Origin: an uncultured Pseudomonadales bacterium
GTDB lineage: Bacteria; Pseudomonadota; Gammaproteobacteria; Pseudomonadales; Pseudohongiellaceae
Reading direction: 5' to 3'
DNA: 64,000 nucleotides
Assembly: GCA_947259995.1 (NCBI GenBank)
Contig: CAMYOK010000002.1
Span: 350,881 to 414,880 of the forward strand
In this document: positions 44,756-52,854 of the stretch, piece after piece
Layout of the letters: every line of letters begins with the position of its first letter
How positions within the stretch are numbered: the first letter of the stretch is position 1
Notes under the pieces: generated by a model
What the model saw: only the letters and a program-made list of their open reading frames with translations
Databases searched by the model: none
What the model was told of the DNA's origin: nothing
Position numbers and translations under genes: made by a program

Positions 44756-45409
44756 ATGACTGATGCTACGCACCCAATATTGTATTCGTTCCGCCGCTGC
44801 CCCTACGCCATTAGGGCACGCTTGGCGATTGCCTACGCACAGCAATGCGTTGAACTGCGCGAGGTAGTATTGAAAGATAAACCTGCCAGCATGCTAGCAA
44901 TCAGCCCAAAAGGCACCGTTCCCGTGTTGCAATTAGATGATCGTATTATTGATGAGAGCCGCGATGTCATGCTCTGGGCCTTAGAAAAAAATGACCCCGA
45001 GGCATTGCTCAACAATGGCAAGATACCGGCTGCCACGACACAGCTATTTGATGAAAACGACAATGAGTTCAAACATTGGCTCGACCGCTATAAATATGCC
45101 GATCGCTACCCCGACGAGAGCGCCAATGACTACCGCGCACGCGGTGAAGTGTTCTTGCGCAAACTCGACTCTTTGCTGAGCGAGAGTCCTTATTTGTGCG
45201 GAGCAAAGATAAGCATTGCCGACATCGGCATCATGCCTTTCATACGTCAATTTGCGATGGTCGACAAAGCTTGGTTTGATCAAGCGCCTTACCCTGCCCT
45301 TAGACAGTGGCTTTATGCTTGGCTAGAAGCCCCTATGTTTAAAGCGATCATGCAGAAATACGCGCAGTGGCAACCAGAGAACGAACGCGTATTGCTGCAT
45401 ATCGACTAA
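44756..45409 (+). CDS. Glutathione S-transferase family protein
   Basis: 217 residues. Thioredoxin-like N-domain with FRRCPYAIRARLAI (Cys-Pro-Tyr at about 15-17, like the omega or beta GSTs) and SPKGTVPVL, the cis-Pro loop; all-helical C-domain with the SIADIGIMPFIRQF cap motif. Cytoplasmic; conjugation, reduction or deglutathionylation of unknown substrates. The Cys at the active site suggests thiol-transfer rather than Ser/Tyr conjugation chemistry. It starts nine bases after the MocR-type gene, a likely operon. Confidence 0.85.
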   Translation: MTDATHPILYSFRRCPYAIRARLAIAYAQQCVELREVVLKDKPASMLAISPKGTVPVLQLDDRIIDESRDVMLWALEKNDPEALLNNGKIPAATTQLFDENDNEFKHWLDRYKYADRYPDESANDYRARGEVFLRKLDSLLSESPYLCGAKISIADIGIMPFIRQFAMVDKAWFDQAPYPALRQWLYAWLEAPMFKAIMQKYAQWQPENERVLLHID

Positions 45410-45416
45410 CTTCTGA

Positions 45417-46742
45417 CTAATTTTCGTCAGTCATTTTGTATCTAAAGACATATTGCACATTGGGCACAATGACGGGAAAGCCGTCAGGGGCGTACTCCGT
45501 AAAACGAAACTCTTCCAGTGCCGCTCTGGCACTTGCATTGAAGATTGTCGCAGGCTCTGCATCGATTATCTCAATCGAATCCTTAATTACCTCGCCTTGG
45601 GTACCCACACTGAACTGAAGTTGTACCCAGCCCTCGATTGCGTCATTTGCCGCTTCCGTCGGGTAGTAAGGAACAACAGTGTGTACCGGAAGGAATTCTC
45701 TATTTCTCACGGCACTTGTATTTTCTGGCTGCCTGGCCTGCGCCACAACATTTTGCGATCCGCTCATACCCAACAACAATACTACTGTTAGGACACATGA
45801 GAACATTAATACCTTATTGCACTGATTTTGCAGCTCTTGCGTTGGCATTTTTTTAGCCTCCAGTATTTGATGAATTCTTAATTTCAAACTGCTGTGCTCT
45901 AGCATCGACTGCGCTAGCCCTACTTTATTTAGCGACGCGGACCGACATAAACGCGCGACTCCTACTAAATTCTGCGCATAATCTGCGCCATCGCCCTCAA
46001 CAAGAACGACCTCTTCATCACAAGCCTCCTCGACGACTGCTCGCGTCCTCGACAATAGCAACCAGGCTAGCGGATTTATCCATAATAGGATGGTGATGCA
46101 GTACGCCAACAATAGCCGGAGCCAGTCAAAGCGCTTGATATGCATCAACTCATGCAGCAACACATGTTCAGCCATTGACGATGACCAATTTTCGGCCTGC
46201 GCAGGCAGCACTATCTGCGGCGCGAATAAGCCAAAGGATATGGGGGAATTCACCTGTGCATGAAAACTAAGCTGGACGGGCCTTGCTATCTCCAAGCGAT
46301 GTTTGCTGTTGTTGAGCAGCGCCAAGAAGGCGGTATCGCTGGCTGGCTTGCTAGTGCGTTTGATTGACCCTAATCTCGACAAAGCAAACACTAGACGCAA
46401 TGCTAAGATCATTACAGGGAACAGATACAAGAGAGCAAAGGCATCGAGTGTTTTGCCAACGGGCTCAGCGCTGCCAATGACGTCGAATGAAAACTTCATG
46501 ACACTTGGGACCAGCAATACGTCACTGAGCAAACCCGCAAACATCCAAGACAATGGCTGCACGAGCACACTGACATAAGCCATAGTCAGAAAAAGCCCAC
46601 GCGCTGAACTGCTTAATTTTCCTCGAATTATGTGCTCTAGACTCAAAAATAGTAGCAATACTATCAATGCTTTGATCTGCAAATTAACAAGCCAAGCCGC
46701 GCCACTACTCGATACCAGAAAATCTATGCTCTGTTGCACCAT
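45417..46742 (-). CDS. BlaR1-like M56 membrane metalloprotease with TonB-type C-terminus
   Basis: 441 residues. Four N-terminal helices (about 20-35, 50-70, 103-120, 209-228) flank an M56 zinc site HELMH (197-201) in the loop between helices 3 and 4, as in BlaR1/MecR1. Instead of a penicillin-binding sensor the periplasmic part ends in a TonB C-terminal-like domain (about 350-436: YYPTEAANDAIEGWVQLQFSV start; FRFTEYAPDG). It pairs with the BlaI-like gene just upstream (17-base gap). The signal is unknown; beta-lactam sensing is not supported. Confidence 0.85.
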   Translation of the reverse strand: MVQQSIDFLVSSSGAAWLVNLQIKALIVLLLFLSLEHIIRGKLSSSARGLFLTMAYVSVLVQPLSWMFAGLLSDVLLVPSVMKFSFDVIGSAEPVGKTLDAFALLYLFPVMILALRLVFALSRLGSIKRTSKPASDTAFLALLNNSKHRLEIARPVQLSFHAQVNSPISFGLFAPQIVLPAQAENWSSSMAEHVLLHELMHIKRFDWLRLLLAYCITILLWINPLAWLLLSRTRAVVEEACDEEVVLVEGDGADYAQNLVGVARLCRSASLNKVGLAQSMLEHSSLKLRIHQILEAKKMPTQELQNQCNKVLMFSCVLTVVLLLGMSGSQNVVAQARQPENTSAVRNREFLPVHTVVPYYPTEAANDAIEGWVQLQFSVGTQGEVIKDSIEIIDAEPATIFNASARAALEEFRFTEYAPDGFPVIVPNVQYVFRYKMTDEN

Positions 46743-46759
46743 TTGCTGTGCCTCTTATT

Positions 46760-47143
46760 TTATTTTGTTGTTGATTTTTTCTGCTTTATCAGGCGGTCAA
46801 GTTCATCTAGCTCTTGTTCTGACATTTCGTTGACTGACATATCCAGCAGTGAGTTGACGGCTAAATAAGGAGAGTCAGAAAAAAAGGTTTTCACAAGATT
46901 TGATAAGGCTGAGCGTGAGGCTTCGGTTCGTGCAACTAATGGGAAATACACGTATTTACTGCCTTGGCGCTTGTGATCGATATGCCCTTTCTCCACAAGT
47001 TTGCCGAGCAATGTGCGCACGGACGAATAACTAGGAGCATCCTGCAGATTGTTCATCACCTCTTTGGCGCTCGCCTGTTCTAGCCGATACAACACATCCA
47101 TAAGCTGGCGCTCTCTTCTACTAAGTTGATCAGCGTTGGCCAT
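46760..47143 (-). CDS. BlaI/MecI-family transcriptional repressor
   Basis: 127 residues from the ATG at 47143, chosen because GAGGTG lies six bases before it; a GTG two codons upstream is less likely. N-terminal winged helix (SRRERQLMDVLYRLEQASAKEV; SSVRTLLGKLVEKGHIDHKRQG in parts) and a helical dimerisation tail. In the family the M56 partner protease cleaves or triggers inactivation of the repressor. The upstream DNA has AGTGTTAA sites that fit an operator of this family. Confidence 0.9.
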   Translation of the reverse strand: MANADQLSRRERQLMDVLYRLEQASAKEVMNNLQDAPSYSSVRTLLGKLVEKGHIDHKRQGSKYVYFPLVARTEASRSALSNLVKTFFSDSPYLAVNSLLDMSVNEMSEQELDELDRLIKQKKSTTK

Positions 47144-47154
47144 AAACACACCTC

Positions 47155-47242
47155 AAGTGTTAATTTTTTAACATGTGCTAATAAATTAACACTTTCACGC
47201 AAACTGTCAAGCAAAGTGATCAAATAATTCACTCAGTGTTAA
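47155..47242. promoter_or_regulatory. AGTGTTAA operator cluster upstream of blaI-like gene
   Basis: AAGTGTTAAT (47155-47164) and its inverted copy ATTAACACTT (47185-47194) form a 40-base dyad immediately upstream of the blaI-like gene. A third AGTGTTAA lies at 47235-47242, 39 bases before the csaA-like start. An inner palindrome TTAACATGTGCTAA fills 47169-47182. Autorepression, and possible control of csaA, are inferred. Confidence 0.65.
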
Positions 47243-47280
47243 GCTAGGGCTTTTAGTTCAGCGAGAAGAGTCTCTGCGTT

Positions 47281-47619
47281 ATGGAATTGATCAATTGGAA
47301 TGATTTTCAGAAAGTCCAACTTTGCGTGGGGACCATCGTCGCAGTCGATGCGTTTCCCGAGGCACGCAAACCAGCGTTTAAATTAACGGTAGACTTCGGC
47401 AAAGAGGTTGGCATGCGGCGCTCAAGCGCTCAGATCACAGAGGCGTATACCGAAAAGTCCCTCCTTGGCCGCCAAGTCCTTGCTGTGGTGAATTTTCCTG
47501 CCAAACAAATCGGTCCATTTATGTCTGAATGTTTGGTAACGGGCTTCCATCGTGAAGATGGCGCAGTTGTGTTAGCTGTTCCTGACTCTCAGGTCCCCAA
47601 TGGCACGCGCTTAGCGTGA
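47281..47619 (+). CDS. csaA: CsaA-like tRNA-binding domain protein
   Basis: 112 residues, a single EMAP/Trbp111-type OB fold: [29 protein letters not shown] and [23 protein letters not shown] (given in parts: [28 protein letters not shown]). CsaA is described as a chaperone linked to protein export and binds tRNA. Stands alone behind the BlaI-like control region; in many genomes it is an orphan single gene. Confidence 0.9.
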   Translation: MELINWNDFQKVQLCVGTIVAVDAFPEARKPAFKLTVDFGKEVGMRRSSAQITEAYTEKSLLGRQVLAVVNFPAKQIGPFMSECLVTGFHREDGAVVLAVPDSQVPNGTRLA

Positions 47620-47739
47620 GTGGCAGATAATCTTTGCTCGGACCTACCCTTTCGGCTCAAATCCTCCTACACTCCTTGTCAAATCAAGCAGATCCATCCC
47701 CCCAATTTATAAGCGCGTTCCATTAGGAGACTCAGAACA

Positions 47740-48615
47740 ATGTGTGACAACCATAGTGAAGAAGAAAATGCCTATATGCTCAAGATGAGCAAAATCAACC
47801 GTCGCCAGTTCGCCAAGCTTGGTGTGACTGCGGCCATCGCTGCCTTATTGCCGCCCCTAGCTAACGCGCAAGATGTCATGGAAATGGAAGTGACTATTGC
47901 AACAGCCGATGGCGTATCGGATTGTTATTTTGTGCACCCAAGTAGCGGCAAGCACCCAGCGGTTTTAATGTGGCCGGACATTTTAGGCCTACGCCCTGCT
48001 TCACGCGCGATGGGCAAGCGTTTGGCACAAGCGGGTTATTCAGTGTTAGTGGTAAACCCGTTCTACCGAATTCAACAGGCACCTGTGATTCCTGACGGCG
48101 CCTCGTTCGCTGACCCTGAAATCGCCGCCATCGTCCGCCCCATGATGGCCTCGTTGTCAGAAGCCTCCGACGTGACCGATGCACGCGCCTACTTGACATG
48201 GCTCGATCAACAGATGGCTGTGGACACTAGCCGCAAGATTGGCACGATTGGCCACTGCATGGGTGGCCCGCAGGTAATGCGTACCGTTTCGAATTTTCCT
48301 GAACGAGTCGGCGCTGGGGCGACATTCCATGGCGTAAACCTTGCCACTAGCAACCCCGATAGCCCGCACCTCGATATACCTAATATGGACGCCCATATGC
48401 TGATCGCAATTGCCGAGAACGATGATGCACGTGATCTAGAGGTCAAGACGACGCTGCGTAATGCTTTTGCTGCCGCCAATATTCCCGCCGAAATTGAAGT
48501 CTATGCGGGTTCCATGCACGGCTGGACGATGCCCGACTTTCCAGTCTACGATCAGGCGCTTGCCGAACGTGCCTGGAGCCGATTATTGGCGACTTATGAA
48601 ACCGCACTGGGATAA
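47740..48615 (+). CDS. Tat-exported dienelactone hydrolase-family protein, copy 1
   Basis: 291 residues. An N-terminal MCDNH...EEN segment precedes a Tat signal NRRQFAKLG (20-28) and a hydrophobic helix to Ala-Asn-Ala-Gln. The alpha/beta-hydrolase domain has nucleophile Cys173 in GHCMGG, an acidic residue near 228 and His260 in MHGW, as in dienelactone hydrolases. The natural substrate is unlikely to be a dienelactone, since no aromatic pathway is near; an esterase or lactonase role is open. The next gene is a close paralogue 20 bases downstream. Ribosome site TAGGAGAC upstream of the ATG. Confidence 0.88.
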   Translation: MCDNHSEEENAYMLKMSKINRRQFAKLGVTAAIAALLPPLANAQDVMEMEVTIATADGVSDCYFVHPSSGKHPAVLMWPDILGLRPASRAMGKRLAQAGYSVLVVNPFYRIQQAPVIPDGASFADPEIAAIVRPMMASLSEASDVTDARAYLTWLDQQMAVDTSRKIGTIGHCMGGPQVMRTVSNFPERVGAGATFHGVNLATSNPDSPHLDIPNMDAHMLIAIAENDDARDLEVKTTLRNAFAAANIPAEIEVYAGSMHGWTMPDFPVYDQALAERAWSRLLATYETALG

Positions 48616-48635
48616 TCAATCAGGAGATCGAAGCG

Positions 48636-49514
48636 ATGTGTGACAACCATACAGTCGAAGAAAATGCTGCCTATCTCGCCATGGCCATGAAAATGAATCG
48701 ACGCGAGTTTGGCAAATTAGGCGCTAGCGCAGCCTTGATGATGATGCTACCCGCCGTATCCAATGCTCAAGATGTTATGGAAATGGATGTGGACATTCAA
48801 ACACCCGATGGGGTGGCGGATTGCTATTTTGTGCACCCCACTACGGGCACTCATGCCGCAGTGATCATCTGGCCTGACATTCTAGGTTTGCGTCCCGCCT
48901 TTCGCGCGATGGGTAAACGCTTAGCACAATCGGGTTATTCGGTACTCGTGGTAAATCCTTTCTACCGAAGCGCCAAGTCTCCCGTAGTTGGCCCTGGTGC
49001 GAGTTTTCAAGACCCAGCGGTTTCAGCGATCGTAAGACCCATGGCAGGTCAGCTAAACGCTACGACACATATTTCCGATGCACGTGCGTTTATTAACTGG
49101 GTAGACCAGCAAGCGTCTGTCGACACAAGCCGAAAAATAGGGACCACTGGTTACTGCATGGGCGGCCCTATCGTCATGCGTACGGTGGCGAACTTTCCTG
49201 AGCGAGTAGGTGCCGGCGGCTCTTTTCACGGCGGAGGTTTGAACACGCAGAACCCTGACAGCCCGCACTTAGGCATCCCGAATATGGATGGTCGAATGTT
49301 AATCGCGATTGCAGAGAATGATGATCAACGCGACCCTGAGTCGAAAAATGTCCTACGTAGCGCCTTTGCGGCGGCAGATGTTCCTGCTGAAATTGAAGTT
49401 TATGAAGGCGCCATGCATGGTTGGTGCGTGCCTGACTCGGCAGTCTACAACGAGGCACAGGCCGAACGGGCCTGGTCGCGTCTTTTAGCCACTTTCGCAA
49501 CGGCGCTCGCTTAG
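48636..49514 (+). CDS. Tat-exported dienelactone hydrolase-family protein, copy 2
   Basis: 292 residues, the same layout as the preceding gene: MCDNH N-terminus, Tat motif NRREFGKLG (21-29), Cys174 in GYCMGG, His261 in MHGW. Most of the sequence can be aligned residue by residue with copy 1 with one single-residue shift, so it is a tandem duplication that has since diverged, mainly in the signal region and around residues 105-145. Start ATG 48636 behind AGGAGAT. Ends in a strong bidirectional terminator. Confidence 0.88.
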   Translation: MCDNHTVEENAAYLAMAMKMNRREFGKLGASAALMMMLPAVSNAQDVMEMDVDIQTPDGVADCYFVHPTTGTHAAVIIWPDILGLRPAFRAMGKRLAQSGYSVLVVNPFYRSAKSPVVGPGASFQDPAVSAIVRPMAGQLNATTHISDARAFINWVDQQASVDTSRKIGTTGYCMGGPIVMRTVANFPERVGAGGSFHGGGLNTQNPDSPHLGIPNMDGRMLIAIAENDDQRDPESKNVLRSAFAAADVPAEIEVYEGAMHGWCVPDSAVYNEAQAERAWSRLLATFATALA

Positions 49515-49521
49515 CCCCATG

Positions 49522-49557
49522 ATTCAGGAGCGCTGACGGCTGTCAGTGCTCCTGAAT
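49522..49557. terminator. Bidirectional terminator
   Basis: ATTCAGGAGCGCTGAC (49522-49537) pairs with GTCAGTGCTCCTGAAT (49542-49557) across GGCT, a 16-base-pair stem with one mismatch, between convergent genes. Confidence 0.85.
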
Positions 49558-49560
49558 ATT

Positions 49561-50241
49561 TCACATTATATGCCTATCGTGCAAACGCACTTCTGGGTAT
49601 TCCACCACTTGGTTTAATTCTTTAATCTGCTCTAAAAAACGTTGGCAATCACTAAAATCTAACTCGCGTAATTGTGCTTGATCATAGAGCCACCACTGAC
49701 TTTGTAAAAGGGCTTCTCTGGTAGCCTCATCGAAGCGATAGCGAATCGGCTTAGCCGGGTTACCGCCGACAATTTGATAAGGCTCAACGTTTTTCGTCAC
49801 CACCGCATTGCGCGCGATTATAGCGCCATGTCCCACCTTTATTCCGGCCATCACCACAGCACCGTGACCGATCCACACATCGTGGCCAATACTCGCTAAG
49901 TGCAGCGCCGGCTTATACTGATGGCTAACACTAAGGCTGGTAGAGACCCAATCCACGGGATGATTGCGCGGAGTTTCCCCTAGCGTCACATCTCGACCAA
50001 TACTGCAAAAGCGCCCAATCTCGCGCACATGCAAAATTCGGCTGTTCGAGCGCACATAGCTATACGCGCCCATTTTTAGCGGTATCTCAGGGTCAGGCAG
50101 CTCGACGTTGACATAACGCAGCTTGGCATGAGCTTCGAAGATGATGTTGGATTGGTGCGAAATCAGCTCCATGCCTTTCAATACAACATGACGCCGGCTA
50201 GCCTTGCTTTGGGCGAAGAAATAGCGAATACGGTTAATCAA
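49561..50241 (-). CDS. CatB-related O-acetyltransferase (left-handed beta-helix)
   Basis: 226 residues. Hexapeptide repeats [LIV]GxxxxI build the left-handed helix: GRFCSIGRDVTLG, IGHDVWIGHGAVVMAGIKVGHGAIIARNAVVTKNV (in parts: IGHDVWIGHGAVV, IKVGHGAIIARNAVV), then the family end YQIVGGNPAKPIRYRF. The catalytic His is in ETPRNHPVDW. Members acetylate antibiotics or polysaccharides; a lipopolysaccharide or exopolysaccharide substrate is as likely as a drug. Single gene. Confidence in family high, substrate unknown. Confidence 0.9.
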   Translation of the reverse strand: MINRIRYFFAQSKASRRHVVLKGMELISHQSNIIFEAHAKLRYVNVELPDPEIPLKMGAYSYVRSNSRILHVREIGRFCSIGRDVTLGETPRNHPVDWVSTSLSVSHQYKPALHLASIGHDVWIGHGAVVMAGIKVGHGAIIARNAVVTKNVEPYQIVGGNPAKPIRYRFDEATREALLQSQWWLYDQAQLRELDFSDCQRFLEQIKELNQVVEYPEVRLHDRHIM

Positions 50242-50400
50242 TGAAAATCCTTGTTTTATCGTGCTTAACTAGGGAATATCCCTAATGCATGAAGATGCAG
50301 AGCGAGCCATTATAACTAAGTGTATTAAGAATGAATTCTACTTCCCAATTTTTCGCGAAAAATCCTCCTTATGCGCTTGTTGTGCCTATGATGGGGCTCT

Positions 50401-51630
50401 ATGCTTAATGTTCTTTGGCTCAGTTTCTTCTTCCTCGCTTTTATTGCTGCACTCTGGCAATGGCTGTCCGGTAGCAACCCAGAAGTCTTTAGTGAACTTA
50501 TCACTGCCAGCTTCGACATGGCCAACCTCGCTGTCGAGATTGCCATTGGCTTGATTGGTGTCATGGCATTATGGCTCGGCCTCTTTCGAATCGCTGAAAA
50601 CGGCGGGCTCATTGCTTTTATCGCCAAAGGCATGGCCCCCTTGTTTCGTCGCCTCATGCCTGAAGTCCCAAGCCAACATCCAGCTCTGGGGTCTGTCACC
50701 ATGAACCTAGCCGCAAATTTCCTCGGGCTCGATAACGCCGCAACCCCAATGGGCTTAAAGGCGATGAATGATTTGCAAAGCCTCAACCCCGACAAAGACA
50801 CAGCCACCAATGCGCAGATTCTCTTTTTAGTTTTGAATACCTCCTCTGTGACTCTACTTCCCGTCACGATATTCCTGTATCGCGCACAGCAAGGTGCCGC
50901 CGAGCCTGCGGCCGTGTTTCTGCCCATCTTAATGGCCACCTCCGCATCGACTCTAGTCGGTGTGTTTACGGTAGCGTGGGTACAAAAGCTAAAGCTGCGA
51001 GACCCAGTACTTCTGGCGTGGTTTGCAGGGTTTGCCACACTGCTCGCAGTCGCCTTGAGCTGGATTGTCAGCCAGCCTGCCGAGCTGCTCGCTTTGCGCT
51101 CTGCCCTGATCGGCAACTTATTGTTATTTAGCATCATTGTGTTGTTTTTATTGGCCGGCGTGCAACGCAGATTAGACTGCTACTCGCTGTTCGTAGAGGG
51201 TGCCAAAGAAGGCTTTACGGTCGCCATTAAAATCATTCCCTTCCTGCTGGCCATGCTTGTCGGCATCGGAGTATTTAGGGCAAGCGGCTGTCTCGACATC
51301 TTGCTCAACGCCATCCGCGCCACCGTCGGCGCTTTAGGCTTCAACACCGAGTTCGTCGAGGCCCTGCCCACAGCCTTCATGAAGCCATTGAGTGGCAGCG
51401 GGGCTCGCGCGATGATGCTAGAGACGATGAACACTTATGGGGTCGACTCGTTTCCAGGTCGCGTCGCCGCTACTTTGCAAGGCAGCACCGAAACAACCTT
51501 CTATGTATTAGCGGTCTATTTCGGCAGTGTCGGTATCCGCAAAACCCGTCACGCGATTGCCTGTGGGCTGGCCGCCGATTTTGCGGGAATCGTGACGGCA
51601 ATATTGGCCTGCTATTGGTTCTTCGCCTAG
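50401..51630 (+). CDS. SpmA/SpmB-like nucleoside-recognition membrane protein
   Basis: 409 residues, two copies of the 'Gate' (nucleoside recognition) domain: an SpmA-like N-half (SQHPALGSVTMNLAANFLGLDNAATPMGLKAM given in parts: GSVTMNLAANFLGLDNAATP) and an SpmB-like C-half with FMKPLSGSGARAMMLE and GSTETTFYVLAVYFG. In spore-formers the two halves are separate genes; the fused form is common in non-spore-forming bacteria. Its transport role is not established. The ATG at 50401 has only a weak ribosome site. Confidence 0.85.
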   Translation: MLNVLWLSFFFLAFIAALWQWLSGSNPEVFSELITASFDMANLAVEIAIGLIGVMALWLGLFRIAENGGLIAFIAKGMAPLFRRLMPEVPSQHPALGSVTMNLAANFLGLDNAATPMGLKAMNDLQSLNPDKDTATNAQILFLVLNTSSVTLLPVTIFLYRAQQGAAEPAAVFLPILMATSASTLVGVFTVAWVQKLKLRDPVLLAWFAGFATLLAVALSWIVSQPAELLALRSALIGNLLLFSIIVLFLLAGVQRRLDCYSLFVEGAKEGFTVAIKIIPFLLAMLVGIGVFRASGCLDILLNAIRATVGALGFNTEFVEALPTAFMKPLSGSGARAMMLETMNTYGVDSFPGRVAATLQGSTETTFYVLAVYFGSVGIRKTRHAIACGLAADFAGIVTAILACYWFFA

Positions 51631-51792
51631 CGGAAAAAGGCCTTGAGCCATAGCGGTTTATTTGTGCTTTTAGAGAAAGTATGTTTTCATCGAGCGCCCC
51701 TGAAGGGCACGGATTGCACCTTCTACTGGGCTAAATAAGCCATAAGAAATTCGCCTTATTTGGTCGATTCAAACTAAAAAGAATAATGCACT

Positions 51793-52851
51793 ATGCCCAA
51801 GTTGAACCTAAGAAAACGCAATCCAAAATTGTCATTTTTCTCGCAAGCGATGTTGCGTCGTAGCGCCATGGCACTCGTATGCCTATGCCTGCTTGCCGCT
51901 TGTTCGGATGAGCTTTCCACCAACCGCCCTTATATTCTCACGACTGCCACGGTAGGAGGCGCTTACTATCCTATAGGGGTAGCGATGGCGACTATCTCTA
52001 AATCGCAATTGCAGCCCCAACACAATATCTCACTAGCGGCGATCAGCTCGGCGGGGTCACTCGAGAACGTCAAGCTTCTGCGCGACAACGAGGCACAGTT
52101 TGCGATCCTACAAGGCATATTCGCTGCCTGGGCATGGGACGGCGATGGCCCGATCCGCAACCCGCAGACGGGAATGCGCAGCGTCAGCGCACTTTGGTTC
52201 AATGTTGAACACTTTGTATTGCTCAGCTCTTTAGTGCGTGAGGGGACTTTAAGCGATTTTGCTTACTTAGATGGCGAACGCGTCGTATTAGGAGCACGCA
52301 ACTCAGGTGCGGAGCAATCAGGGCGGTTTATACTCGAAACCCTCGGCATCGATTACGAACAGGGGATGAATTTGGCCTATATGGGCTATGAGAGTTCAGC
52401 CAGCGCCCTGCAAGACGGCAATGTCGTCGCCATCAACGTGCCAGCGGGAGCCCCCACTAGCGCCATCACGCAAGCGTTTGCACAGATGGGTGAGCGCATC
52501 ACTCTATTGACGTTCTCGCAGCAAGAATTAGACAGCCTAAATGCACGCCACAATATCTGGGACTGGTATGATTTTCCTGCCGGTACCTACCCCAATCTCG
52601 ACTACGACACCCGCTCGATCGCCTCCCCCAATGTCTTAGTGGTGCGTGCAGACATTCCTGACGAAGCGGTGTATCAAATCACTAAGATGATTTGGGAAAA
52701 TCTCGGCACCTTGCAAGACATTCATGCCGCCACTAAGGATATGAAATTAGAATTGGCGCTACGGGGCCTAAAAGCACCACTGCATCCTGGGGCGCTGCGC
52801 TATTATCGCGAGATCGGTCTGCAAATCCCTCCCCACCTGATCTTGGAGTAA
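51793..52851 (+). CDS. TAXI-family TRAP transporter solute-binding lipoprotein
   Basis: 352 residues. Long basic N-region, then a lipobox Leu-Ala-Ala-Cys (Cys37) that anchors it in the membrane. TAXI motif TTATVGGAYYPIGVAMATI follows. It is the substrate-binding component for the fused TRAP permease encoded four bases downstream. Typical substrates in the family are glutamate, glutamine or 2-oxoglutarate, but this cannot be told here. ATG 51793 has only an A-rich leader; a later in-frame ATG at 51850 would shorten the n-region. Confidence 0.88.
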   Translation: MPKLNLRKRNPKLSFFSQAMLRRSAMALVCLCLLAACSDELSTNRPYILTTATVGGAYYPIGVAMATISKSQLQPQHNISLAAISSAGSLENVKLLRDNEAQFAILQGIFAAWAWDGDGPIRNPQTGMRSVSALWFNVEHFVLLSSLVREGTLSDFAYLDGERVVLGARNSGAEQSGRFILETLGIDYEQGMNLAYMGYESSASALQDGNVVAINVPAGAPTSAITQAFAQMGERITLLTFSQQELDSLNARHNIWDWYDFPAGTYPNLDYDTRSIASPNVLVVRADIPDEAVYQITKMIWENLGTLQDIHAATKDMKLELALRGLKAPLHPGALRYYREIGLQIPPHLILE

Positions 52852-52854
52852 GCC

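Noticed and set aside
45417..47143. Beta-lactam resistance regulator pair
   Set aside because: The penicillin-binding sensor domain is absent and no beta-lactamase gene lies near, so only the family resemblance is kept.
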